This document shows, one piece after another, positions 43,690-53,072 of a stretch of DNA of 64,000 nt. Origin of the DNA: Bacteroidota bacterium (GTDB lineage: Bacteria > Bacteroidota > Bacteroidia > J057 > JADKCL01); NCBI GenBank assembly GCA_016718825.1, contig JADKCL010000003.1, positions 124,001-188,000 on the forward strand. Direction: 5' to 3'. The translations under genes were made by a program, and so were the position numbers. The notes under the pieces were generated by a model. That model was given only the letters and a program-made list of their open reading frames with translations. It was not told the origin of the DNA and ran no database searches. Positions within the stretch are counted from its first letter, which is position 1, and the number at the start of each line of letters is the position of its first letter.

Positions 43690-46600
43690 ATGGAACAATT
43701 CAAAATTTACAAATCATCTGCCGGCTCTGGCAAGACCTTCACCTTGGTCAAGGAGTACCTTGCGATTGCCTTGCGGAACCCGGAACGGTACAAAAACATC
43801 CTTGCGTTGACCTTTACCAACAAGGCTGCGGGGGAAATGAAGGCGCGTATCCTTTCCGAACTTGCCTCGCTTTCCAAAGGGGATGAAAGTGCGATGAAGG
43901 AGGTGCTCGTCGCCGAATTTGGAATCCAAGCGAGCCATGTCGCCGTTGCAGCAAAGACCGTTTTGGGTAAAATCCTGCATGATTACGCCAATTTTGCCGT
44001 CCGCACGATTGACAGTTTTACACACAAGCTCATTCGTTCGTTTGCAAAGGATTTGGAGCTTCCCGGTCGGTTTGAAATCGAAATGGATTCCAAATTGATG
44101 TTGCAACGCACCGTGGACCAATTGATGGACACCATCGGCCGGGACGATTATGTGACGGAGATTTTGGTGCGTTTTGTTGAAGAGAAACTTCGGGATCAGG
44201 ACGGATGGCGTATCGAATCCGACCTGAAAAATGTCGGGATGGAGCTGTTCAGGGAGACGAGCAAGCCATTTCTATCGCAGTTGAAGCATTTTGACAATGC
44301 ACAGTTTCCGGAATTCATCGAGATGTTGCGCCAGAAAAAACGTGCATTTCCCGACGAAGTTCATGCCCTCGCAAAAGAAGCACTGGAAATCGTCGAACGC
44401 AATGGCCTTGAAGCCAGAGACTTTCACCAAAGCTCCAACAGCGTCGTCACGAAATTGGGCAAAATGATCGCTGCCACGAAGCCATCAGAATTCGAACCGG
44501 AATTGGGTTCCAAGGTCTTTTTGGAGGCTGCGGTCGACGACCGCTGGGAACGCAAAGGCGACCAAAATCCAAGGGTAGCCGCTGCGCTTGACAGCGGACT
44601 GCGCGCAAAAGTTCAGCAACTCCATCATTATCACACATCCCAATTCCAAGATTACAACACCGCTTGGCACGCCTTTCAAAATGTGCATTCGCTGGCGGTC
44701 ATGCAGCAAATCGAGGATCTGATCGAGGCCTACAAAGCACAGTACAACCTCGTCCATATCAGCGATTTCCAGCCCAAAATCGAGCAATTCATCCGCGACG
44801 AAACGCCCGACTACATCTATTGGCGCCTCGGCGAACGCTACCGGCATTTTATGCTCGACGAATTTCAGGACACCTCCCTCCTGCAATGGCTTAACCTGTT
44901 TCCCCTGGTGGAGAATCTCAAAGGCGGTGGCGCTGGCGAATCGGGAAGTTTGCTCATCGTCGGTGATTCCAAACAGGCGATTTACCGTTGGCGCGGTGGC
45001 GAAACGACCCTGATGGAATTCCTTGTTCCGGAAAAGCTTGGCGTTGTACCCAAACTGCTTGCCCGCAACTTTCGCAGCAAGGAATATGTGGTCGATTTCA
45101 ACAATCGTTTTTTTGCAGAAGCCGTCAACCTCGTCTCCGCCACCCATCCCGAGATTGGCCAAATTTACAGCGACCACGCGCAGCTTGTGCGCCCCGGCAA
45201 CGAAACCCAAGGTTTTGTCAGAATCGAATTGCTCGAAACAGAACACAACAAGTTTGCAGAAGCCGCTTATGAACGCACTGTTGAACTCGTCCAAAGCTTG
45301 CTCGAGCAAGGCTACGAATACCGTGACATCGCCATTTTGGTGCGCACCAAAGACGAAGGAAGCAATGTTGCCGAAGCCCTCTCCAAGGAAGGAATTCGTG
45401 TGATTTCCGCAGAGTCGATCTTGCTGTGCAAATCTCCCGTTGTCAATTTCCTCGTCAGCCTCTTTCGGTTACTGTTTGATCCATCCGATGCGATTCCGCG
45501 GGCGGAAGTCCTGCATTATTTTTTCAGGGATTTGCACCATGGCACCGATTGGGGCATCGATCCCAACTTGCGCATCCGCGAAATTTTGCTGGATGAACAC
45601 CCGATTCAGGCCATGTTTGAAGTGTTGCCCAAAGCATTCAAACTGCTGAGCTACCGCACTGACCGGCTATCCCTGTATGAATTGGCCGAGGAAACGATCC
45701 GCATTTTTGAGTTGGAAAAAATGGCGCCGGCCTTTGTACAGCATTTTCTGGACGTGGTTTTGGAGTTTTCAGAGCGCAAAAAACCGGATATCGGGGCGTT
45801 TCTTGAGTTTTGGGATGACAAAAAGGACGATTTTTCCCTGATCGTTCCGGAAGGCGAGAATGCGGTGGAGATCTTGACGATTCACAAAAGCAAAGGCCTC
45901 GAATTTCCAATCGTGATCATCCCGCGAGCAGACTGGAGCACTTCTCCCAAGGCATATTCTACGATTTGGGCATCCTCGGGCGATAGTTTTGGCGAATATC
46001 CTGCCAATCACTTGATCAAAGCACAGGCTGGATTGCAGCAGTCTGCATTCGGGGAAACCTATCAAAGCGAGCTGGACAAAACGCTGCTCGACAATTTGAA
46101 TGTGCTTTACGTGGCATTCACACGCGCCCGTGAGCGCCTGTACGTGCTCGCGCCAGCCAAATCGGCAAGTGCCCAAAAGACCAAAGGTCCCGAGGAAATC
46201 AAAAGCATCGGCGCCCTGATTCGCAGCGTTTTAGATACTCCCGATTTCCGTGGGATGGATGCCAATATCTACGAATCCGGCTTCCCGGTTCCGCCTGCAG
46301 CCAAGCCACCGATTGCCGAACCCAAAAAGCCTGCCCGCTTGATCTCAACCGCTTGGCGCGACCGCATCCGCATCGACCGGAAAGCGCGTAAATTTTGGGA
46401 AGCCGGTGCAGATGGCACGCAGTCACTTGGGCCGTTGATGGCCGAAGTTTTGCGCAACCTGCCCAATTCCACGGCATTGACACTTTCTTTGGACCGGCTG
46501 CTGGAAACGGGCATGGCTACGGAAGCCACCAAATCGGAGCTCGAAAAGCGCCTCGGTAGCATTCTGCAGCAACCGCAAATTGCCGCTTGGTACGCCGAAG

Positions 46601-46836
46601 GGCAATCCTACCGGTTCGGAATGAAATTCCTCTTTGGTCCCACCGAACCTTTGTCCGTGGACCGCGTGATCATTTCCGAAAACCGCTTCATTTTGCTGGT
46701 CATTGTGGACACTACCCGCGAAAAGGCTGACCTAAAGGCCATTGCGAGTTGCAAAAAGTTCCTGATCGAAGAAGAAAATCGCGAAGTCGATGCTTGGACG
46801 CTTCAATTGCCGGATGGCATTTTGGCACAAGTTTGA
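43690..46836 (+). CDS. addA: AddA-like UvrD/REP helicase with degenerate C-terminal nuclease
   Basis: The protein has 1048 residues. Walker A SSAGSGKTFTLVKEYLA lies at about 8-24. Other superfamily 1 motifs are ALTFTNKAAGEMKARIL, HFMLDEFQDTSLLQW, IVGDSKQAIYRWRGGE, ILTIHKSKGLEFPIVIIP and VLYVAFTRARERLYVLAP. In AddA the last domain is a PD-(D/E)XK nuclease. Here the expected motif-I His reads Ala918 (GPLMAEVL) and the D-Y-K motif reads Asp1007-Thr-Thr (IVDTTREK), so cleavage is probably lost. The AddB-like partner lies at 55824. The complex would process double-strand ends for recombinational repair. Start ATG at 43690. Confidence 0.82.
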   Translation: MEQFKIYKSSAGSGKTFTLVKEYLAIALRNPERYKNILALTFTNKAAGEMKARILSELASLSKGDESAMKEVLVAEFGIQASHVAVAAKTVLGKILHDYANFAVRTIDSFTHKLIRSFAKDLELPGRFEIEMDSKLMLQRTVDQLMDTIGRDDYVTEILVRFVEEKLRDQDGWRIESDLKNVGMELFRETSKPFLSQLKHFDNAQFPEFIEMLRQKKRAFPDEVHALAKEALEIVERNGLEARDFHQSSNSVVTKLGKMIAATKPSEFEPELGSKVFLEAAVDDRWERKGDQNPRVAAALDSGLRAKVQQLHHYHTSQFQDYNTAWHAFQNVHSLAVMQQIEDLIEAYKAQYNLVHISDFQPKIEQFIRDETPDYIYWRLGERYRHFMLDEFQDTSLLQWLNLFPLVENLKGGGAGESGSLLIVGDSKQAIYRWRGGETTLMEFLVPEKLGVVPKLLARNFRSKEYVVDFNNRFFAEAVNLVSATHPEIGQIYSDHAQLVRPGNETQGFVRIELLETEHNKFAEAAYERTVELVQSLLEQGYEYRDIAILVRTKDEGSNVAEALSKEGIRVISAESILLCKSPVVNFLVSLFRLLFDPSDAIPRAEVLHYFFRDLHHGTDWGIDPNLRIREILLDEHPIQAMFEVLPKAFKLLSYRTDRLSLYELAEETIRIFELEKMAPAFVQHFLDVVLEFSERKKPDIGAFLEFWDDKKDDFSLIVPEGENAVEILTIHKSKGLEFPIVIIPRADWSTSPKAYSTIWASSGDSFGEYPANHLIKAQAGLQQSAFGETYQSELDKTLLDNLNVLYVAFTRARERLYVLAPAKSASAQKTKGPEEIKSIGALIRSVLDTPDFRGMDANIYESGFPVPPAAKPPIAEPKKPARLISTAWRDRIRIDRKARKFWEAGADGTQSLGPLMAEVLRNLPNSTALTLSLDRLLETGMATEATKSELEKRLGSILQQPQIAAWYAEGQSYRFGMKFLFGPTEPLSVDRVIISENRFILLVIVDTTREKADLKAIASCKKFLIEEENREVDAWTLQLPDGILAQV

Positions 46837-46915
46837 GCACAAACGCACATTCGGGAAAATGAAGCCAGGAAAATTCGACAGCAAGGAATGGTACAAAATC
46901 CTTTAAATTGCCAAC

Positions 46916-48745
46916 ATGAAGCCTGCTTTGCGGAACCCCGACAATATTTTGGAAGTAGAAGGCCTTGTGACCCGTTTCCGCACGGAAACCGGCACGCTGA
47001 CGGCTGTAAAGGGGATTTCCTTTGAGCTGAAAAAAGGCGAGACACTGGCAATTGTCGGTGAATCGGGCAGCGGAAAAAGCGTTACGGCCCTCTCCATCAT
47101 CAACCTGATTCCCAATCCGCCGGGAGAAATTGCAGAAGGGCGCATCGACTTCCAATCGCCTGCAACCGGCTGGATTGACCTTGCCCGCTTGCGCACCGAC
47201 AGCCTTCGCAGGTACCGCGGCAAGGAAATTTCGATGATTTTCCAGGAGCCGATGACCTCCCTGAACCCCGTGTTTACCTGCGGATTCCAAGTGATGGAGG
47301 CGATTTTGCTGCACGAAAAATGCGACAAGGCAACTGCAAAGGCCAAAACCATCGACTTGTTCAATCAGGTCAAATTGCCCCGTCCCGAGGCCATTTTTGA
47401 CGCCTATCCGCATGAAATTTCCGGCGGACAGAAGCAAAGGGTGATGATCGCCATGGCGATTTCCTGCAATCCGAGCATCCTGATTGCGGACGAACCCACG
47501 ACCGCGCTCGATGTGACCGTTCAAAAGACGATTCTCGAACTTTTGCAGGAATTGCAGCAACGCAACGGCATGGCCATTCTGTTCATCACCCATGACTTGG
47601 GCGTTGTTTCGGAGATTGCTGACCGTGTTTTGGTGATGTACAAAGGGAACATCGTCGAATCGGGAACGGTCGAGGACATTTTCCGCAAACCGCAGCATCC
47701 TTATACCAAGGGTTTGCTCGCCTGCCGTCCGCGCATGGATGTGCGCATGAAGCATTTACCGGTAATCGCCGATTTCATGCGTGAATCTGCCGATGGCCAA
47801 TTTGAGGAAATCGAGGGAAGCGTAGAGAAAATCGTCGCTTCAGCCGTCGTTTCCGCCTCAGAATTCGATGCCCGACAGAAAACACTTCAGGCACAGGCGC
47901 CCATTTTGGAAGTGCGTAACCTGAAAACCTACTTTCCGCAACGAAGAGGCTTTTTGGGAGGGGTCAAAACCTATGTCCATGCCGTGGACGACGTAAGCTT
48001 TGCGGTGTATCCGGGCGAGACATTGGGCTTGGTTGGCGAAAGCGGATGCGGCAAAACGACGCTCGGAAGAAGCATTTTGAGATTGGTCGAACCAACTTCG
48101 GGCGAAGTTTTCTTTGAAGGAAAAAGCATCACCGGCATGTCCCAATCGGAATTGCGGTTGATTCGAAAGGATTTACAGATCATTTTTCAGGATCCTTACA
48201 GTTCGCTCAATCCCAGGATTACGATCGGAAACGCCATTCTCGAGCCGATGCGGGTGCATGGACTCCATGGAAACGAAAAGGGCAGAATCGAAAAAACGCA
48301 GGAATTGCTCCAAAAAGTCAACTTGTTGCCGGAGCATTTCGGGCGCTATCCGCATGAATTTTCAGGAGGTCAACGCCAAAGGGCCTGTATAGCAAGGGCT
48401 TTGGCAGTGGAGCCCAAATTTATCGTATGTGACGAATCGGTTTCGGCGCTCGACGTTTCCGTGCAGGCACAGGTGCTCAACTTGCTCGTCGGCCTGCGTG
48501 AAGAATTCGGATTCACCTACATTTTCATTTCGCATGACCTTTCCGTGGTGAAGTTCATGAGTGACAGGATGGTGGTGATGAACAAAGGAAAAATCGAGGA
48601 AATAGGCCTTGCAGATGACATTTACGCCCATCCGCAGCAAGAATACACCCGCAAGTTGATCCAGGCGATTCCCAAAGGCGACCTAGCAAGCATTGAGCGG
48701 GCAACCGCCGCACGCAAAGCCTCCAAAAGCCTCTCCGGGCAATGA
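46916..48745 (+). CDS. Fused ABC transporter ATPase (DppD-DppF type, oligopeptide/nickel family)
   Basis: The protein has 609 residues with two nucleotide-binding domains in one chain. NBD1 (about 5-275): Walker A GESGSGKS, signature ISGGQKQRVMIAMA, Walker B ILIADEPTTALDVT. NBD2 (about 325-595): Walker A GESGCGKTTLGRS, signature FSGGQRQRACIARAL, Walker B FIVCDESVSALDVS. The QHPYTKGLLACRP and QQEYTRKLIQAIP tails are those of dipeptide/oligopeptide importer ATPases. No permease or solute-binding gene is adjacent, so partners must be elsewhere. Its stop overlaps the start of the M50-like protein gene as ATGA. Confidence 0.93.
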   Translation: MKPALRNPDNILEVEGLVTRFRTETGTLTAVKGISFELKKGETLAIVGESGSGKSVTALSIINLIPNPPGEIAEGRIDFQSPATGWIDLARLRTDSLRRYRGKEISMIFQEPMTSLNPVFTCGFQVMEAILLHEKCDKATAKAKTIDLFNQVKLPRPEAIFDAYPHEISGGQKQRVMIAMAISCNPSILIADEPTTALDVTVQKTILELLQELQQRNGMAILFITHDLGVVSEIADRVLVMYKGNIVESGTVEDIFRKPQHPYTKGLLACRPRMDVRMKHLPVIADFMRESADGQFEEIEGSVEKIVASAVVSASEFDARQKTLQAQAPILEVRNLKTYFPQRRGFLGGVKTYVHAVDDVSFAVYPGETLGLVGESGCGKTTLGRSILRLVEPTSGEVFFEGKSITGMSQSELRLIRKDLQIIFQDPYSSLNPRITIGNAILEPMRVHGLHGNEKGRIEKTQELLQKVNLLPEHFGRYPHEFSGGQRQRACIARALAVEPKFIVCDESVSALDVSVQAQVLNLLVGLREEFGFTYIFISHDLSVVKFMSDRMVVMNKGKIEEIGLADDIYAHPQQEYTRKLIQAIPKGDLASIERATAARKASKSLSGQ

Positions 48746-49926
48746 GCATCCCCGTTTTTGTATTTTACCTGAGCATTTGTCTCAGCTATCTGCTCATCCG
48801 GCCGCTGGCAACCCTGATCCATGAATTGGGGCATCTCGGTTACCTGCTGCTGATCGGGCAACGCAAGGAAATCAAAGTATTTTTGGGCAGCGTCGGCGAG
48901 GGAAAAGGCAGCTGGCGAATTCGAACGGGCGGCATTTTATGGGTCATCCATCCATCGGGCGTGCTCATGCGCGGCAGCATCACGGACTTTCCAAAATCCT
49001 TGTCCCCTGCCCAAATCATCCCCTATGCGCTTTCAGGCCCACTTTTTTCCTTGTTGATGGCGACTTTGGCCGGTTATCTGGCCTTTGGAGAATGGACTTC
49101 GGATGTTTCATGGATCAAGCCATTTTTGGTTTTGGCGGCCTTGATTCCAGCGACGGACTTCTTATTGGCGGTTTTTTACACCTATTCCCCGATTTTGCAT
49201 AGCTCCGAATCGATTTTTGGCAACGACGGGCAATTGATCGCTTGGCGGATACGCTTTGGAAAACAAACCAAGACCTATTTGCATGGATGGTGGCTCTTTG
49301 AAAAGGAAAGGTATGGCGAGGCGGCGGAATGTTTTCAGGAAGTCTATCAAAGTGGAATCAAGGACAAAGAATTGCTGGAACACCTGATTTTCTGCGGATT
49401 AATGCGCGAGAACTTCCAACAGGTTCTGGAATGGGATAGGGAAATGGCCCAAAAACATCCCACGGATCCGTATGACGCTTGCCGGCGCGCCACCGCTTTG
49501 TTGGCTTTGGGGGAGCCAATTGCTGCCAAAAGCACATTGGATGAGGCAATTCGCACGACTCCCGGGCACCACGAAGCCCTCAATTTCCGTGCTTTTTTGG
49601 CCATTCAGGCTGGAAATTACGCCGAGGCCACCAAGGATCTTGAAAAATCCACCCGCGCCAACCGCGAATTCGCCGTAGCCTTCTGCAACCTTGGTTGGCT
49701 GCATTTACTGCAAAATAATCCCGAAAAAGCGCATTCGATGCTGACCTTGTCCATGAAGCTCGAATATGAAAATCCGGCATTGCACCGCAATTGGGCCATG
49801 TATTTCTGGATGACCCAAAACGCGGAGGAAGCCCATTCGGCCTTGGAAAGCGCAAAATTGTTGGGACTAGATCCTTTGGAATACCACGCATGGAAGACAA
49901 AAATCGAGGCGCTGCCGCTCACCTGA
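48742..49926 (+). CDS. M50-like membrane metalloprotease fused to TPR repeats
   Basis: The protein has 394 residues. An N-terminal helix leads into ATLIHELGHLGYLL with HExxH at His27-Glu28-His31, the zinc-binding motif of M50 site-2-type proteases. Two or three more hydrophobic segments (about 85-155) end in LAALIPATDFLLAVFY, where the usual NPDG-type third ligand motif is diverged. The C-terminal half (about 180-380) contains TPR-like units (HLIFCGLMRENFQQVLEWDREMAQKHP, ALNFRAFLAIQAGNYAEATKDLEKS, ALHRNWAMYFWMTQNAEEAHSALESAKLLG). Both domains together suggest a regulated intramembrane protease or a non-catalytic relative. Coupled by ATGA to the ABC ATPase gene. Confidence 0.75.
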   Translation: MSIPVFVFYLSICLSYLLIRPLATLIHELGHLGYLLLIGQRKEIKVFLGSVGEGKGSWRIRTGGILWVIHPSGVLMRGSITDFPKSLSPAQIIPYALSGPLFSLLMATLAGYLAFGEWTSDVSWIKPFLVLAALIPATDFLLAVFYTYSPILHSSESIFGNDGQLIAWRIRFGKQTKTYLHGWWLFEKERYGEAAECFQEVYQSGIKDKELLEHLIFCGLMRENFQQVLEWDREMAQKHPTDPYDACRRATALLALGEPIAAKSTLDEAIRTTPGHHEALNFRAFLAIQAGNYAEATKDLEKSTRANREFAVAFCNLGWLHLLQNNPEKAHSMLTLSMKLEYENPALHRNWAMYFWMTQNAEEAHSALESAKLLGLDPLEYHAWKTKIEALPLT

Positions 49927-50033
49927 TGCCGCATCCCTCTTTGGGAGGTTTCGTTTGCCCTTATTTCAAAGTCTTTTTTCAATCCCAAAAGCAATACATT
50001 TTCCCTTTGGTGGGGAATTGCGAGATTTGAGCA

Positions 50034-51221
50034 ATGCGAATCGGTCGGATTCTATTGGTTTGGACCTGCTTTTACCTGCCTTCGGGCTTCTTGCAAGCGC
50101 AGGCGCCTGCAAGCACGCGTGTGGGCCCAACCGTCGCGGGAAAGCCGATCGTGCGTGTGGGCATCATTGCAGACGCACAATTTTGCGATTGTGACGCCAA
50201 CCTTGGCCGTTTTTACCGCATTTCCCTCGAAAAGCTCCATGCCGCAGTCGATACCTTCAACGCCCAAGGCGTCGACATGGTCGTGAACGTCGGCGATTTG
50301 ATCGATCAAGACCTCAAAAGTTATCCGGTTGTGCTCAAGGAAATCGAACGGCTCAAGATGCCGGTTCACCATTTGTTGGGCAACCATGAGTTCTGGAACG
50401 TGCCGTTTCACATGCAAAAAACCATCTACGACAGCCTCGGATTGAGCGCCGGATACTGCGATATGGAGTTTCCCGGATGGCGGTTTTTGATGCTCGACGG
50501 TACCGAACTTGCCGAGTATGCGCAGGGTGCCCACCCCGAAATGGTGGAGGAAGGGGAGCTCTGCCGGAGCAGTTTGGCAGGACATGCGAACAAGGAAATC
50601 TGGAACGGCGCGATCAGTGAATCGCAGACAAAATGGATCGAATGGCAGCTTGCCGAAGCGGCGGAAGCAGACCAAAAAGTTGCACTGTTTTGCCACTTTC
50701 CGATCAGTCCCGCGGGCCATCCGATGACCCTTTGGAACGAGGCTGACATGCGGGTTTTGCTCGCCAAATTTCCGCAGGCGGAGGCTTGGTTTGCAGGCCA
50801 TAGCCATGGGGGTGGCTACCACCTTTTGCAGGGTCTGCACCACCTGACTTTTGGTGGAATGTTGATGACGCCGGACTCCAATGCCTTCGCGATTCTCAAC
50901 TTTTTTTCTGACCAAATTGTCGTCGAAGGCTTTGGCCGGGAGGCCTACCGGGTGCTCCCGATGGCGGGTTCACAGGCCGTTGCCGACACCATTTTGCCCG
51001 ACACTTTGACCCCGCCCGATGCCATGCCGGAGCCTGTTTTTCCCTGTGTCCATCGCCGGGTTTTTGATGAATTTGGCAGGGTCGTTTGGGACGGAGAATA
51101 CACCCAAAACGAGCCTTGGAGTCCCCGAAAATTGAAACCCGGCTGCTATGAGGTTGCCGAACAAACCGAGGGTCGCTGGACGTTTTCCAGACTTTCGATT
51201 CCGCCCAAAGCAAGGGATTGA
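50034..51221 (+). CDS. Exported metallophosphoesterase (ADP-ribose/CDP-alcohol diphosphatase-like)
   Basis: The protein has 395 residues with a signal peptide (about 1-24). The calcineurin-like motifs are complete: IIADAQFCDCD near residue 42, VVNVGDLIDQD, HHLLGNHEFWN, ALFCHFP and WFAGHSHGGG. The ADAQ(Y/F)CDC start is typical of the Mn-dependent ADP-ribose/CDP-alcohol diphosphatase subgroup, but the substrate here is unproven. It is likely periplasmic. No obvious partner lies beside it; the region downstream is AT-rich and without genes for about 930 bases. Start ATG at 50034 follows a weak purine stretch. Confidence 0.86.
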   Translation: MRIGRILLVWTCFYLPSGFLQAQAPASTRVGPTVAGKPIVRVGIIADAQFCDCDANLGRFYRISLEKLHAAVDTFNAQGVDMVVNVGDLIDQDLKSYPVVLKEIERLKMPVHHLLGNHEFWNVPFHMQKTIYDSLGLSAGYCDMEFPGWRFLMLDGTELAEYAQGAHPEMVEEGELCRSSLAGHANKEIWNGAISESQTKWIEWQLAEAAEADQKVALFCHFPISPAGHPMTLWNEADMRVLLAKFPQAEAWFAGHSHGGGYHLLQGLHHLTFGGMLMTPDSNAFAILNFFSDQIVVEGFGREAYRVLPMAGSQAVADTILPDTLTPPDAMPEPVFPCVHRRVFDEFGRVVWDGEYTQNEPWSPRKLKPGCYEVAEQTEGRWTFSRLSIPPKARD

Positions 51222-52155
51222 ATCAGGATTTTATCGGAAAAACATATCCATTACTGAGGGCTCCATGAATCCGGATATTCGCACGTCAGCATAGGTAAAA
51301 TCGCAGATTACCCTCCGTTGTGCACGCCTTTGAGGTTTCATGCACGGAAATCCAGCCAACTCATCGCCGACGTGGACCGGAACATCAAATCGAGACAAAC
51401 ATTCATGTATAGCTTGAATTGAATAAACATAAAATACTGATAAATAAATATTTATAACATTATAGCCGAATTGAGATTCGACAGCAATCTTGAATCAGCC
51501 CAAATTGAATGGCAAACCGCGGATTTTCATCCAAATTTCAACAAAAACAAAGATTTCCAAGTTTGTTAGCGCGTTAGCAATGCGGAAATTTTGCTAATAA
51601 TGCTATCATCCCACGTTCCAAATTCAATACATTCAACTGTTTATCAGCCACATAAACACAAACAACTCTATATACACTAATTTGACGATTGCCAATGGCC
51701 CAATTTCAACGATTCTTGAGATTGGTCCTTCTCTTGGCAGAATCGTGGAGCAGAGCCAACATTGGATCTTTGCCGCCTTTCAGTGCTGTAATTTTATCGA
51801 AAATTTCACTGAACAGCAAGGACGTTGATGTGTAACAGATTTTGTCACGAACAAACATTCGGAAGGCAACCTTCCCTCCTGCTGTCCCGCTTTTGGGAGC
51901 TTCCAAATCTTCGGCAAACAGCAGCCTTGACGAACCGCGGATCCTTCCAAATCTGAGGCTGAAAACCATTCGTTTTCCCAGCGTAACTTTGGTCACTTTC
52001 CCGGCATCATCCGCTTCCCAAATTGCGCCGTAAAAGCCCCCGAAGCTTTGCTGTATCTGCTTTCCTTACAACCGTTCGGAAGCAGCCAAAAAGGAGCGAT
52101 AACCTTTTCCGATTTTTTTAGTTTTAACCTTAGGCAGTTGGTCTGCCGCAACGAT
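51222..52155. other. AT-rich intergenic region with a possible gene remnant
   Basis: The stretch 51400-51700 is distinctly AT-rich (runs such as TAAATAAATATTTATAAC). It contains no tRNA-like or terminator structure that I can see. The right part (51706-52062) holds a decayed reading frame on the minus strand, listed separately. It may be a site of past insertion or deletion. Confidence 0.45.
51706..52062 (-). pseudogene. Possible 5'-truncated gene remnant
   Basis: An uninterrupted minus-strand frame of about 118 codons reads SFGGFYGAIWEADDAGKV, TKVTLGKRMVFSLRFGR, TAGGKVAFRMFVRDKIC and FDKITALKGGKDPMLALL. It is protein-like. The only internal start is a GTG after 22 codons; the frame is closed upstream by TAA at 52063-52065 with no start codon between. 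This suggests the 5' end of an older gene was lost. No family was recognised, so a chance open frame cannot be excluded. Confidence 0.3.
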
Positions 52156-52956
52156 ATGAAACAAGAAAATTTCGATTTTGACAAGGCGGTTTTGGAGCGC
52201 TCCAACGAGGTGCCCATCGTCGTAGATTACTGGTCTCCCACCTGCGGTCCCTGCCTGTTTTTGGGTCCGATTTTGGAGAAACTCGAGAGCCAATCCGGCG
52301 GTACTTGGGAGCTCATCAAGATCAACACGATGGAGCACAACGACCTCGCCTACGCCCACGGAATCCACTCGATTCCCCACGTGAAAATGTTCTCCAAAGG
52401 CAAGCTCGTTTCCGAGTTTGTGGGTGCCCTTCCCGAGGGAACTTTGGTCAAATGGCTCGACGAATTCATCCCGACCGAGGCCAAGGAATTGCTCAATGAA
52501 ATTCGCCAACGGCTCAACACGGAAGACAAGGCTACAGCACTTGCCGACCTGCGCACCTTCGTCGGGGAGCATCCCGAAATCCCGATGGCACGACTCGTGC
52601 TCGCTTCGGAAATTGTCTTTGACAATCCGATCGAAGCGCGTGAGTTGGTGACCCCGGTCAAGCAAGGCGACCTGCTTTGGGATGCCGCCGAAAACGTGCG
52701 CATGCTTGCCGAGTTGACGACGTATGAAGATACCACGGGCTCCGAAGCCGGCAAGCAGATTGCCTTGGCAAGTGCAGCCCTCAAATCCGACGATTACGAG
52801 GCCGCTATGGAGGCGTTGCTCGCTGCGGTGGAAGCCGACAAGGCATTTGCCAAGGAACTGCCCCGCAGGGGCTGTATCGCGCTCTTCCGCATGTTTGGTG
52901 CTCAGCATCCGCTGACCATCAAATTCCGCCGCCGCTTCGAAATGGCGCTGTATTAA
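52156..52956 (+). CDS. Thioredoxin-TPR chaperone-like protein (CnoX/YbbN-type)
   Basis: The protein has 266 residues from the ATG at 52156. An N-terminal thioredoxin domain carries an intact CGPC at Cys30-Cys33 (VVDYWSPTCGPCLFLGP) and the cis-Pro segment HSIPHVKMFSKGK. The helical C-terminal part (about 110-266) resembles the TPR-like tail of CnoX/YbbN. That family holds unfolded proteins and protects them from oxidation; the Proteobacterial forms often lack a functional CXXC, while this one keeps it. It is one of two CGPC thioredoxins in the window. The upstream gap is AT-rich; no partner gene was seen. Confidence 0.85.
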   Translation: MKQENFDFDKAVLERSNEVPIVVDYWSPTCGPCLFLGPILEKLESQSGGTWELIKINTMEHNDLAYAHGIHSIPHVKMFSKGKLVSEFVGALPEGTLVKWLDEFIPTEAKELLNEIRQRLNTEDKATALADLRTFVGEHPEIPMARLVLASEIVFDNPIEARELVTPVKQGDLLWDAAENVRMLAELTTYEDTTGSEAGKQIALASAALKSDDYEAAMEALLAAVEADKAFAKELPRRGCIALFRMFGAQHPLTIKFRRRFEMALY

Positions 52957-53072
52957 GTTTGCGTTGGAATGCGAGATTGGAGTTCGAGGGGGGATTGTTT
53001 CCTTTTTCGAACTCCAATTTCATTGTATCTTGGCTCGAACTCCACTTTTTGACTTGAATTGAATCTGATTGT

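Noticed and set aside
51400..51700. AT-rich stretch considered as a replication origin or attachment site
   Set aside because: No DnaA boxes, iterons or att-like direct repeats were seen. Base composition alone is not enough.
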